Origin: a virus
Virus record (IMG/VR): IMGVR_UViG_3300026209_000620
Coordinates: 1-32,896 of that record
DNA: 32,896 bases
Reading direction: 5' to 3' (one strand)
Shown here: positions 7,342 through 15,534 of the stretch, in pieces
Layout of the letters: every line of letters starts with the position of its first letter
Position numbering within the stretch: the stretch's first letter is position 1
Notes under the pieces: generated by a model
Database searches by the model: none
What the model was told of the DNA's origin: nothing
The model's input: the letters and a program-made list of their open reading frames with translations, nothing else
Translations under genes and position numbers: made by a program

Positions 7342-9915
7342 TTGTATCAAAATGCTTTTTTTGATGGTCGTTCAGTACACATTTGGGATGACAAACGAGG
7401 ATATTTTAGAGTTCCGTACAAAAAATATGCTTATACTTTAAATAAAAAAGGAAAATATATAACACTTGATGGTAGAAGGGTACAAAAAACTTTTAGATTT
7501 GATAAGGACGACCCTAATATTTATGAATCAGATGTTCAACCAATTATTCGTACTCTTGTAGACCAATACACTCAAAGTGATGAACCTTCAGTTGGTCATC
7601 GTCTTATGATATTTGATATTGAGGTAGAGGTTACAGAGGGATTTCCATCACCACAATTAGCTGAAAATAAAATTACTTCTATAGCGTTATGGGATGATTT
7701 AACAAAAGAATATTATGTTATGGTTTTAGATCCAGAAAATAAACTTGAGTTAAAACTTAACGATAGTGGTATAGGTCATAAGACACTTGAGGGTGGTAAA
7801 AAATATATAGAGAGTTATAAAACAGAAGAAGAATTATTAGGTAGATTTATAAACAAATATAGAGAGATTCGTCCTACAATTATTACAGGATGGAATATAG
7901 ATAACTTTGATATTCCATATATCTACAATAGAATGACTCTTTTATTAGGTTCTAATGTATCAAATTTGTTATCACCAATACAACGGGTAAAATATTCAGA
8001 ATTTAAAAATAGATTTGAGATTGCAGGAGTTTCTTGTATTGATTATTTACAGATTTATAGAAAGTTTACACCAAATGAAGTTAGTTCATATAGATTAGAT
8101 GATGTAGGGTTTAATGAAGTAGGTGAGAACAAAATTTCGTATGAAGGAACATTAAATGAATTATACGAGAATGACAGAAAGAAATTTGTAGATTATAACT
8201 TACATGATGTTAAGATTGTTGTGGAGATAGACAAGAAACTTGATTATATAAACATTGCTAAAGGTATATGTCATATTGGTCATGTACCATATGAGGATAT
8301 TTATTGGAGTTCTCGTTACTTAGAAGGAGCGTTATTAACTTATTGTAAAAAGAGAGATATTGTAGTTCCTAATAAAAACAGAGATGCTCGTAAATTGATG
8401 GGAAAAGATGATAAGTTTGTAGGAGCTTATGTACAAGACCCAATTAAAGGACGACATGAGTGGGTTTATGATTTAGATGTTACTTCAATGTATCCAAGTG
8501 TCATTCGTAGTTTAAATATTTCACCTGAAACTAAAATAGGTAAGGTTGATGGATGGAATGCTGAAGAATTTGTAAGGAATACAGTTAAAACTTATACACT
8601 CAGAGGTACAAGTGGTAAAGAGGCTGGTAAATTATCTGAAGAACAATTAAAATATTATCTTGATAACAACAAGGTTTCGATTGCATCTAATGGTGTGATA
8701 TATAGGACAGATAAACAAGGATTGATTCCAGCTATTTTAACTCAATGGTTTGATGACAGAGTTCAATTTAGAAAGTTGGCTAAGGAGTTCGCTGATTCAG
8801 GAGATATGAAACAGTATGAATATTATGATAGACGACAATACTTACAGAAGATTCTATTGAATTCATTATATGGTGTGTTGGGATTACCTATATTCAGATT
8901 TTATGACATTGATAACGCTGAGGCTACTACATTGGGTGGACAAGAACTGATTAGATTTAGTAAAAATATGGTTAATGTTTATTATAATAAAACTTTAAAA
9001 ACTAAAAATGATAATAATGTTATATACATAGACACAGATTCAATTTTTGCATCTGCTGTTCCTCTTGTAAGGGCACGACATCCTGAAGTTGATATAAATT
9101 CTACAGTTACTATGACACAATATATTTTAAATATTGCTTCTGAGATACAAGATTTTTTAAATTCTTCTTATGATATATATGCTACGAAGTTTCATAACAT
9201 AAAGGAACATTATTTTGATATTAAACAAGAATTGATAGCTAGAGCAGGTCTTTTTGTTACAAAAAAACGATATGGTATGAAGATTATTAATGATGGTGGT
9301 ATTAAGGTAGATAAGATGTTGGTTAGAGGATTGGATACAGTTCGTAGTAGTTTTGCACCAGCGTTAAAAGAATTACTTTCTTCAGTATTAGATGATATAT
9401 TACAGGATGTTCCTAAAGATAAAATAGATGAAAGAATTTTTAAATTTAAAAAATCTATGAAAGCTATGGATTACAGTCAAATAGCTTCACCAACTGGAGT
9501 GAAAAAAGTAGAGAAATTTATTGTTAAAACTAGTTCTAATTTACAAGATAGGGATTCAGGTAATATTGGTGGTAAGTTGATTTATACTCATTATAAGAAA
9601 GCTACTCCAGTTCATGTTAAAGCTGCTCTGAGTTATAATGATATGATGGATTATTATGGTTATAGAAAATATCCAAAGATTAGAAATGGTGATAAGATTA
9701 AGTGGGTATATTTAAAAAATAATCCATTAGGTTTAGCGAGTTGTGCTTATTTAGGACACGAAGATCCACCTAAAATATTGGAATTTATTAAACAATATAT
9801 TGATATAAATAAAATTTACACACAAGCGTTGAAGAAAAAACTAAATATGTTTTATGAAGCTCTTGGATGGGAAGAACCAGTTGATGTAAGATATACTTTA
9901 GATAGGTTCTTTTAA
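7342..9915 (+). CDS. 43: Family B DNA polymerase with 3'-5' exonuclease, T4 gp43-like
   Basis: This is the replicative phage DNA polymerase, 857 residues against about 898 for T4 gp43. Proofreading exonuclease motifs are present: Exo I IFDIEVE (D92, E94), Exo II GWNIDNFDIPYI, and Exo III YNLHD. Polymerase motifs follow: motif A DLDVTSMYPSVI (catalytic Asp near 379), motif B KILLNSLYG (K503 to G511), and motif C YIDTDSIF (near 564-566). The extreme C-terminus, YTLDRFF, is hydrophobic like the clamp-binding tail of RB69/T4 polymerase. The start is TTG at 7342, with GGAG (7328-7331) ten bases upstream. A TTGACA promoter lies just before it. It heads the block that continues to the clamp and clamp loader. 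Confidence 0.96.
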   Translation: MYQNAFFDGRSVHIWDDKRGYFRVPYKKYAYTLNKKGKYITLDGRRVQKTFRFDKDDPNIYESDVQPIIRTLVDQYTQSDEPSVGHRLMIFDIEVEVTEGFPSPQLAENKITSIALWDDLTKEYYVMVLDPENKLELKLNDSGIGHKTLEGGKKYIESYKTEEELLGRFINKYREIRPTIITGWNIDNFDIPYIYNRMTLLLGSNVSNLLSPIQRVKYSEFKNRFEIAGVSCIDYLQIYRKFTPNEVSSYRLDDVGFNEVGENKISYEGTLNELYENDRKKFVDYNLHDVKIVVEIDKKLDYINIAKGICHIGHVPYEDIYWSSRYLEGALLTYCKKRDIVVPNKNRDARKLMGKDDKFVGAYVQDPIKGRHEWVYDLDVTSMYPSVIRSLNISPETKIGKVDGWNAEEFVRNTVKTYTLRGTSGKEAGKLSEEQLKYYLDNNKVSIASNGVIYRTDKQGLIPAILTQWFDDRVQFRKLAKEFADSGDMKQYEYYDRRQYLQKILLNSLYGVLGLPIFRFYDIDNAEATTLGGQELIRFSKNMVNVYYNKTLKTKNDNNVIYIDTDSIFASAVPLVRARHPEVDINSTVTMTQYILNIASEIQDFLNSSYDIYATKFHNIKEHYFDIKQELIARAGLFVTKKRYGMKIINDGGIKVDKMLVRGLDTVRSSFAPALKELLSSVLDDILQDVPKDKIDERIFKFKKSMKAMDYSQIASPTGVKKVEKFIVKTSSNLQDRDSGNIGGKLIYTHYKKATPVHVKAALSYNDMMDYYGYRKYPKIRNGDKIKWVYLKNNPLGLASCAYLGHEDPPKILEFIKQYIDINKIYTQALKKKLNMFYEALGWEEPVDVRYTLDRFF

Positions 9916-9917
9916 GT

Positions 9918-10310
9918 ATGATAAAAGTTTGGACTAATGGGTGTTTTGATGTATTACATCGAGGTCATATAGAATTGTTTAAGTATGCTAAATCACTTGG
10001 TCATCATCTTGTAGTTGGTTTAGATAGTGATGATAAGATTAAAAGAGACAAAGGTAGTGGTAGACCTTTCAACACTTATGAAGATAGACGAGAAGTGTTG
10101 TTGTCTATAAAATATATTGATGAAGTTTGGTATTTTAATTCACGGAACGGATTAGTAGAATTAATTAAAAAATATCAACCAGATATATTAGTGATAGGTT
10201 CTGATTGGAAAGGTAGAGATGTGGTAGGAGATGATATAATAGATGATGTTAGATTTTTTGAAAGAGTTGGGGATTATTCTACAACAGAAATATTAAAAGG
10301 TGAATCTTAA
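9918..10310 (+). CDS. hldC: HldC/RfaE2-like sugar-phosphate nucleotidyltransferase
   Basis: This is a cytidylyltransferase-fold enzyme that probably transfers AMP to heptose-1-phosphate to give ADP-heptose, an LPS-core precursor. It has the start motif TNGCFDVLHRGHIE (nucleotide-binding HxGH), the loop VGLDSDDKIKRDKG with RPFNTYEDRREVL, and the C-terminal YSTTEIL that marks RfaE domain II (GYSTT-type ending). At 130 residues it is a normal single domain. It starts two bases after the polymerase stop, and its TAA overlaps the next ATG, so it sits within the replication operon. The matching kinase domain (HldA) is encoded separately at 13939. A glycerol-3-phosphate cytidylyltransferase (TagD) shares the fold and is the main alternative, but the STT ending and the HldA partner favour heptose. 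Confidence 0.78.
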   Translation: MIKVWTNGCFDVLHRGHIELFKYAKSLGHHLVVGLDSDDKIKRDKGSGRPFNTYEDRREVLLSIKYIDEVWYFNSRNGLVELIKKYQPDILVIGSDWKGRDVVGDDIIDDVRFFERVGDYSTTEILKGES

Positions 10311-11626
10311 TGGAAAGAAATAAAGTTTATGTAGGAAATAGTCTTGATGTTTTAAAAACATTTCCAGATGAAAGTATAGATATGTGTATTACTTCGCCGC
10401 CATATTGGGGCCTACGTGACTACGGAACAGAAGGACAAGTTTGGGGTGGTGATGAAAAATGTAAACATGAGTGGGATGGTGTTCAAAGATTTCACCCAAA
10501 GAATGGTAAAAGAGATGGAAAAGGAACTTATACAGATCCTAAATGGGAAGCAAAAGGAAGTCTTAAACCAAAAATAAGTTCAGATTTTTGTATTAAATGT
10601 AACGCTTGGAAGGGTGAGTTAGGATTAGAACCTACACCTGATATGTTTATAAGTAACTTATGTGATATATTTGATGAGGTAAAGAGAGTTTTAAAACCTT
10701 ACGGAACTTGTTGGGTAAATCTTGGGGATAGTTATTGTAGAACTCCAAATGACCAAGTGAGTCAAAAAAATGTTACAGCAAAATATAAATATGGTTTTTT
10801 ACATAACAAAAAATATGGAGAAGCTTACAAACCTAAATCATTGGTTCAAATTCCAAGTAGATTTGCTATAGAAATGACAAATCGTGGTTGGATTTTAAGA
10901 AATGAAATCATATGGCACAAACCAAGTTGTTTACCTGAATCTGTCAAGGATAGATTCACTAATGATTATGAGAAGTTATATTTCTTTTCAAAGAATAAAA
11001 ACTATTATTTCAAACAACAATTAGAACCAATAAAAATGTCCAGTATAGATAGAATGAAATATAAAATGGCACCAAAAACGGAACTTGGAATAAAAGGTAC
11101 AGGATTTAAGGACAATGCGGTTAAAGCTGAAGGTAGAAATAAGAGAGCTGTATGGAGTATAAGTCCTACTTCATTTAAGGGAGCTCATTTCGCTACTTAT
11201 CCACCTGAACTTATAGAGTCACCAATAGCAGCAGGTTGTCCAGAGTTTGTTGATAAAGTTACTGGAGAACCACGAATTAGTGAGGTAAAATCTACATCAG
11301 TAGAAAGATATAATTTACCAAAAGACCATCCAAGTTACCGACCTACAAGATATGAAGGTAAATATGAACAAGGACAACGATATTCAGAATATAAAGATAA
11401 AGGATATCAAGATGGTAGAAGTGAAGATGAATTCATATCTGGAGTGGTGTTAGACCCTTTCTTTGGTTCAGGTACTACAGGAGAAGTAGCTATGAGTCAA
11501 GATAAAGATTGGATTGGTATAGAATTAAATTCAGAATATGAAACTATTTCTGAAACAAGGTTAAAACCTAAAATAGTAGAGAAAAAGACTCGTGACAAAG
11601 CTAAAGATTTTTTTGAATTTGAGTAA
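10310..11626 (+). CDS. Site-specific DNA methyltransferase (beta class, SPPY)
   Basis: This is a complete 438-residue DNA methyltransferase. It begins with VGNSLDVLKTFPDESIDMCI and the catalytic motif IV TSPPYWGLRDYG, and the SAM-binding motif I LDPFFGSGTT lies near the end, followed by WIGIELNSEYE. This order is the beta class. SPPY occurs in N4-cytosine enzymes and some N6-adenine enzymes. An insert after motif IV holds cysteines and histidine (KCKHEW, then FCIKCNAW) that may form a zinc knuckle. The C-terminus AKDFFEFE resembles the tail of the first methyltransferase (SKFFDFG) and clamp-binding peptides. The ATG overlaps the preceding stop. No restriction endonuclease accompanies it, so it more likely protects phage DNA or has a regulatory role. 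Confidence 0.92.
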   Translation: MERNKVYVGNSLDVLKTFPDESIDMCITSPPYWGLRDYGTEGQVWGGDEKCKHEWDGVQRFHPKNGKRDGKGTYTDPKWEAKGSLKPKISSDFCIKCNAWKGELGLEPTPDMFISNLCDIFDEVKRVLKPYGTCWVNLGDSYCRTPNDQVSQKNVTAKYKYGFLHNKKYGEAYKPKSLVQIPSRFAIEMTNRGWILRNEIIWHKPSCLPESVKDRFTNDYEKLYFFSKNKNYYFKQQLEPIKMSSIDRMKYKMAPKTELGIKGTGFKDNAVKAEGRNKRAVWSISPTSFKGAHFATYPPELIESPIAAGCPEFVDKVTGEPRISEVKSTSVERYNLPKDHPSYRPTRYEGKYEQGQRYSEYKDKGYQDGRSEDEFISGVVLDPFFGSGTTGEVAMSQDKDWIGIELNSEYETISETRLKPKIVEKKTRDKAKDFFEFE

Positions 11627-11631
11627 TTAGT

Positions 11632-11655
11632 TTGATATATATGTATATATCAATA
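11632..11655 (+). promoter_or_regulatory. Dyad element before the clamp gene, shared with 22229
   Basis: TTGATATATA (11632-11641) and TATATATCAA (11644-11653) form a perfect 10-base inverted repeat around TG. The 23 bases at 11633-11655 match those at 22229-22251 at 21 positions. Both copies lie in short gaps 16-26 bases before a start codon. A shared phage promoter or operator is likely, but simple AT repeats are a caution. Confidence 0.45.
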
Positions 11656-11681
11656 ATAAATGTTAATTAGGAGATTAAAGT

Positions 11682-12407
11682 ATGCATAAAGCATTATTAG
11701 ATAGATTTATCAACAAATATTCTTTGGGTGATAATGTAACATCTGTAGTATGGGACGTGAAAGATGATGTTCTTTCTGTATCTTTTGTAACATCAGATAA
11801 AACTCTTTTGGGAAATGTTGTATTGGAGAATTTTCAACATGAAGATTCTACATTAGGTATTTATGATACCACACAACTTACTAAATTATTAGGAGTTTTA
11901 AGTGATGATATAGAATTTACAACAACCACCGCAGGTGATAAGGTTATAGCAGTTCAAGTAAAAGACGGAAACGCTTCCGTAAATTACATGTTAAGTGATT
12001 TAAGTGTTATTCCTACACCACCAAAGATGAAAGAACTACCAGACTTTGAATTAGAAGTAGAGTTGAATAAAACTTTTATGAGTAGATTCATTAATGGTAA
12101 AAACGCATTACCTGAAATTGAAACTTTTTCAGTAATAAGTGATGGTGTAGAACGTTGTAATTTTGTTATAAATTATTCATCAATAAATACCAATAGAGTA
12201 ACTCTACCAGTAGATGTTAAGAAAAGTACTTCCGATATGGATTTACTAAGTTTTAACGCTGATTTATTTTCTAAAGTACTAGGTGCTAATAGAGAATGTG
12301 AAAAAGGTGTTATGACTATTTCAAGTGCTGGATTGGCTAAGGTAGAATTTAAGGTTGATGATTATACTGCTGTTTATTATTTAGTTGCAGTACAAAGTGT
12401 TGATTGA
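11682..12407 (+). CDS. 45: Sliding clamp, T4 gp45-like
   Basis: This 241-residue protein resembles the T4 gp45 clamp (228 residues), the trimeric ring that tethers the polymerase and activates late transcription in T4. The start MHKALLDRFINKYSLG, the alternating beta/helix pattern, and a second-domain segment FMSRFINGKNALPEIETFSV fit a two-domain processivity fold. The identification leans strongly on position, because the next gene is the clamp loader ATPase. The ATG follows TTAGGAGAT, a clear Shine-Dalgarno site. The 55-base upstream gap holds the dyad element, so this gene may start its own transcript. Short C-terminal peptides of the polymerase and both methyltransferases may dock on this clamp. 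Confidence 0.82.
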   Translation: MHKALLDRFINKYSLGDNVTSVVWDVKDDVLSVSFVTSDKTLLGNVVLENFQHEDSTLGIYDTTQLTKLLGVLSDDIEFTTTTAGDKVIAVQVKDGNASVNYMLSDLSVIPTPPKMKELPDFELEVELNKTFMSRFINGKNALPEIETFSVISDGVERCNFVINYSSINTNRVTLPVDVKKSTSDMDLLSFNADLFSKVLGANRECEKGVMTISSAGLAKVEFKVDDYTAVYYLVAVQSVD

Positions 12408-12410
12408 TAA

Positions 12411-13343
12411 ATGGAAGTACAAGAAAATCACGGATTACTTGTAGAAAAATATAGACCGAAAACATTAGATACCTACATAGGTAATGAAAGTCTAAAATCT
12501 AAAGTAACTTCGTATTTGGAAAGTGGAGATGTTCCACATTTGTTACTATATGGAAAAGCTGGTACGGGTAAGACCACATTAGCAAAGATTATTGTTAATC
12601 ATATAGATTGTGATTATCTTTATATAAACGCATCAGATGAGAACTCTGTTGATGTGGTCAGGGAGAAGGTAAAGGGATTTGCTTCTACAATGGGTTTTAA
12701 GGATTATAAGATAATAATCTTAGATGAGTGTGATTATATTACACCTAATGCTCAAGCCGCACTTCGTAATTTGATGGAAACATTCTCAAAACATTGTAGG
12801 TTTATATTGACTTGTAATTTTGTTGAGAGAATCATAGACCCAATTCAATCAAGGTGTCAGTCATTTCAAATTATCCCTCCAGATAGAAAACAAATTGCGG
12901 TACATGTGATGAATATTTTAAAGAATGAAAATGTAAGTTGTAAATCGGAAGATATTGTTACATTAGTTAATGGTGGTTATCCTGATATTAGACGAGTAAT
13001 AAACGCAGCTCAACGACAAATAGTTGGTGATGAGCTCATCATTGATGAGAGCGAAGTAATATTAAATGATTACAAATTAAAAGTTCTTGAAATATTAAAA
13101 GATAAAACTATTAGTAAAAAAGATAGTTTTGTACAATTAAGAAAAGTTTTAGCAGACGCAAAGGTAACAGATTTTGCGGATTTGTTTAGACTTTTATTTG
13201 ACAGTTTAGATGATTTTGCAACTGGTAAGATGGCACAAATTATTCTTATTATTGCAAAATATGAATTAAGTGACGCGCAAGTGGTTGATAAAGAAATCAA
13301 CGCTATGGCTATGTTAATAGAAATACTACAGGAGTTAAAATGA
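12411..13343 (+). CDS. 44: Clamp loader ATPase subunit, T4 gp44-like
   Basis: This AAA+ ATPase loads the sliding clamp onto primed DNA. Length (310) matches T4 gp44 (319). It starts in the RFC style (LVEKYRPKTLDTYIGNE), with Walker A YGKAGTGKTTLAK (about residues 47-59), a DECD Walker B in IILDECDYIT, sensor 1 FILTCNF, and the SRC arginine-finger motif in IQSRCQSF. A C-terminal helical collar follows. It lies three bases after the clamp gene without an obvious Shine-Dalgarno site, which suggests translational coupling. The last codons overlap the ClpP start (ATGA). Its expected partner gp62 is not adjacent but is probably the gene at 19566. Confidence 0.93.
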   Translation: MEVQENHGLLVEKYRPKTLDTYIGNESLKSKVTSYLESGDVPHLLLYGKAGTGKTTLAKIIVNHIDCDYLYINASDENSVDVVREKVKGFASTMGFKDYKIIILDECDYITPNAQAALRNLMETFSKHCRFILTCNFVERIIDPIQSRCQSFQIIPPDRKQIAVHVMNILKNENVSCKSEDIVTLVNGGYPDIRRVINAAQRQIVGDELIIDESEVILNDYKLKVLEILKDKTISKKDSFVQLRKVLADAKVTDFADLFRLLFDSLDDFATGKMAQIILIIAKYELSDAQVVDKEINAMAMLIEILQELK

Positions 13344-13939
13344 TAGAAGTTTGGGGAGAAACCAAGAAAAAACCTATAAAAAAAGCAACAGCAGGTAAAG
13401 ATGATAAACATATTGTTACACATGATAATAAAATTTATTTTTATGCTGGTGTAAATAGGGAAAGTGCAGCGGAAGTTAACAAAAAAATAGATGAATTACA
13501 AGGAAAGAATTTAAATTTAGGACATACACTCGATATAGATTATCCACCAATTAATATATTCATTAATAGTGGTGGTGGAGGAGTTACATCAGGATTATCT
13601 ATAATGGATACTATATTGAGATGTAAAGTTCCAGTTCACACTTATGTAGATGGATTCTGTGCAAGTGCTGGTACATTTATTTCAGTAGTTGGAAGTAAAA
13701 GATATATGAGTAAAAATTCATATATGTTGATACATCAACTATCCTCTCAATTGTGGGGAAAGTATTCTGAAATTGAAGATGAGAAAAAGAATTTAGACTT
13801 GATGATGACAACAATTAAAAATGTATATAGAGATTATACAAAAGTTCCTACAGAAAAATTAGATGAAATATTAAAACACGATTTGATGTGGGATGCAAAG
13901 ACTTGTTTAAAATATGGAATGATTGATGAGATAGTGTAA
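13340..13939 (+). CDS. clpP: ClpP-like serine protease
   Basis: This is a 199-residue protease of the ClpP fold, which forms barrel-shaped proteolytic chambers fed by a Clp ATPase. Visible features are NIFINSGGGGVTSGLSIMD (oxyanion-hole region), the nucleophile Ser109 in GFCASAGTF, His132 in YMLIHQLSS, and the closing helix KYGMIDEIV. The catalytic Asp is less clear: by eye the usual position aligns with a hydrophobic residue, while D175 and D181 lie nearby. The N-terminus has about 25 extra basic residues (ETKKKPIKKATAGKDDK). It overlaps the clamp loader gene, and its stop overlaps the next ATG. It could act on phage or host proteins with a host Clp ATPase, or process head proteins. No ClpX/A partner is in the window. 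Confidence 0.88.
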   Translation: MIEVWGETKKKPIKKATAGKDDKHIVTHDNKIYFYAGVNRESAAEVNKKIDELQGKNLNLGHTLDIDYPPINIFINSGGGGVTSGLSIMDTILRCKVPVHTYVDGFCASAGTFISVVGSKRYMSKNSYMLIHQLSSQLWGKYSEIEDEKKNLDLMMTTIKNVYRDYTKVPTEKLDEILKHDLMWDAKTCLKYGMIDEIV

Positions 13940-14718
13940 TGAATGTATTAGTTATAGGAGATAGTTGTAAAGATATATTTGTTTATGGAGACATAGATAG
14001 AATTAGTCCAGAAGCACCAGTTCCAGTTTTTGTACCTACACGTGTAGAGTCCAATGGTGGAATGGCACAGAATACTGCTAAAAATGTTGAAGCACTTGAA
14101 ATGACTATCTATACATTAACAAATAAAGATAATATAACTAAGAGACGATATGTAGATAATCGTAGTGGTCAAATGGTTTTACGAGTTGATGAACACGATT
14201 ATTGTGAACGGATAGATACTGTCAATAGATACAATGTAAACAAGAATCAGTTTCATATGTTCCCTACAACTGTAGACCTTGACGCAATTATTATATCAGA
14301 TTATTGTAAAGGGTTTTTGGAAGAAAAAGATATTAAATATATTTGTGAAAATAATAATAATGTATTCGTGGATACTAAGAAAAAACTTGGTAAATGGATT
14401 GCTAAAGCTGATTTTATTAAAATAAATGAGTTAGAGTATAAGAAGAATCATGAATTATTATCAGATGAAGAATTTAAGGAAAAACTTATTGTCACTTTAG
14501 GTGGTAAAGGTTGTAGATACAATGGGAAGGATTTTCCAGTAGAAGAAGTTCCAGTAAAAGATGTAAGTGGAGCAGGTGATACATTTATTGCTGGATTGGT
14601 TAAAGGTTATTTACAAACAAATAACATAGAGAAAGCAATAACATTTGCACAAAAATGTACAACACAAGTTGTACAGAAACACGGTGTTGCCGTAGTCAAT
14701 TTAGGAGAATTAGAATGA
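13939..14718 (+). CDS. hldA: PfkB/HldA-like sugar kinase (compact)
   Basis: This is a ribokinase-family protein closest in motif to the kinase half of HldE (heptose-7-phosphate kinase). The start VLVIGDSCKDIFVYGDIDRI followed by SPEAPVPVF is the HldE signature, and VSGAGDTFIAGLVKGYL carries the GAGD anion hole and catalytic Asp. At 259 residues it is about 50 shorter than a normal HldA domain. The segment between NVEALEMTIYTL and ITKRRYV, which usually holds the first nucleotide/lid region (GxD...), is missing. It may therefore be a minimal or altered-specificity kinase. Together with the nucleotidyltransferase at 9918 it suggests an ADP-heptose route whose GmhA/GmhB steps would come from the host or elsewhere in the phage. 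It overlaps ClpP by one base. Confidence 0.8.
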   Translation: MNVLVIGDSCKDIFVYGDIDRISPEAPVPVFVPTRVESNGGMAQNTAKNVEALEMTIYTLTNKDNITKRRYVDNRSGQMVLRVDEHDYCERIDTVNRYNVNKNQFHMFPTTVDLDAIIISDYCKGFLEEKDIKYICENNNNVFVDTKKKLGKWIAKADFIKINELEYKKNHELLSDEEFKEKLIVTLGGKGCRYNGKDFPVEEVPVKDVSGAGDTFIAGLVKGYLQTNNIEKAITFAQKCTTQVVQKHGVAVVNLGELE

Positions 14719-14963
14719 GTTTTAAACCAATGAAACCACTACCTAAGAAAAAACAAGAGGTAGATTTATCAAAAGCAGACACAATCAAATGTAAAGAATG
14801 TGAGAATTATCTATTTATATCTTCATTTGTTATTAAAAGAATATCAGCATTAATGTCCCCTACGGGTCAAGAAGCACTTGTACCTATTCAGGTTTATAGT
14901 TGTGGTAATTGTGGTCAAGTTCCAACACAATTTTTGGAAGGTAGTGGGTTAGATACAAAATAA
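14715..14963 (+). CDS. Zinc-ribbon protein (82 aa)
   Basis: This is a small protein with two cysteine pairs, CKEC (in TIKCKECENY) and CGNCG (in YSCGNCGQV), separated by about 37 residues, a typical zinc ribbon. I chose the ATG at 14715 because it overlaps the kinase stop (ATGA), follows GGAGAAT, and leaves a natural N-terminus MSFKPMKPLPKK. A longer upstream reading is out of character. Proteins of this kind (N-terminal proline/lysine linker, CxxC, hydrophobic middle, CxxC) are frequent in marine T4-like phages, without known function. RNA polymerase or nucleic-acid binding is possible. Confidence 0.75.
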   Translation: MSFKPMKPLPKKKQEVDLSKADTIKCKECENYLFISSFVIKRISALMSPTGQEALVPIQVYSCGNCGQVPTQFLEGSGLDTK

Positions 14964-14964
14964 A

Positions 14965-15534
14965 ATGTCTAAAATATTAGCTTGTTTATCAGGTGGAGTA
15001 GAGAGTACTTATGGAGTTTATAGGTTATTAAAAGAAACTACTCATGATGTAACATTATTTCATTTATATTTTAGAAATCATCCAAGATATGAAGGTGAAA
15101 CTGAAGCGTGTGAACATATTACAAATTGGTTAGAGAAAAACACACGAAAATTTAAATGGATATCGGCGGATTTAAGTTATAATGGAGTGGATAAAATTAC
15201 ACAACCACCACATTCAGCGGATATATGTTACACTATAACTACCGCGGCAAATATTTGTATTGATGAAAAAGATTATGATGAAGTTAGATTTTTTATAAAT
15301 AAAGAAGAGTGGGATTCAGCTATAGAAGATAGTATTCCTACATTTGACTATCCATTTATGGTTTATTTATTTAATTCAATAGTGAGTAGATTTCCTACAA
15401 TTGATACTAAATTGGGTTTTGATAGAAAAGTAGGTAAGTTAAATAAAAAAGAAGTTTACGAAAAAATACCTGAAGATTTAAGAAAATTTATTCACAGTAA
15501 TGATAAGGAATACAATGTACAGGCAAGTAGGTAA
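14965..15534 (+). CDS. PP-loop ATP pyrophosphatase (QueC-like fold)
   Basis: This 189-residue protein opens with the PP-loop LACLSGGVESTYGVYRLL, the ATP-binding motif of N-type ATP pyrophosphatases that adenylate a substrate carbonyl or carboxylate. The usual Asp of SGGxDS is Glu here. The remaining pattern (TEACEHITNWL, then WISADLSY, then TITTAANICI and KLNKKEVYEKIP) is loosely like QueC, the preQ0 synthase. It lacks the C-terminal zinc-binding cysteine cluster of QueC, so that function is not assured. Other PP-loop enzymes (tRNA thiolation, amidotransferase-type, CysH-type) are alternatives. It overlaps the ligase gene by about 20 bases, which implies tight coupling with the amino-acid-activating enzyme. 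Confidence 0.7.
   Translation: MSKILACLSGGVESTYGVYRLLKETTHDVTLFHLYFRNHPRYEGETEACEHITNWLEKNTRKFKWISADLSYNGVDKITQPPHSADICYTITTAANICIDEKDYDEVRFFINKEEWDSAIEDSIPTFDYPFMVYLFNSIVSRFPTIDTKLGFDRKVGKLNKKEVYEKIPEDLRKFIHSNDKEYNVQASR

Noticed and set aside
13070-13423. 117-codon open frame on the minus strand
   Set aside because: It lies fully opposite the clamp loader and ClpP genes, both with clear motifs. Its product is a low-complexity Ile/Ser/Phe-rich string typical of antisense reading of AT-rich genes.
14655-14714. Longer start for the zinc-ribbon protein
   Set aside because: The extra 20 residues would read through the kinase gene in another frame. The ATG at 14715 has GGAGAAT upstream and the usual ATGA overlap.
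15500-15534. Possible frameshift joining the PP-loop and ligase genes
   Set aside because: Both proteins have complete ends, and the ligase has its own ATG with AAGGA upstream. A short overlap is normal in this genome.
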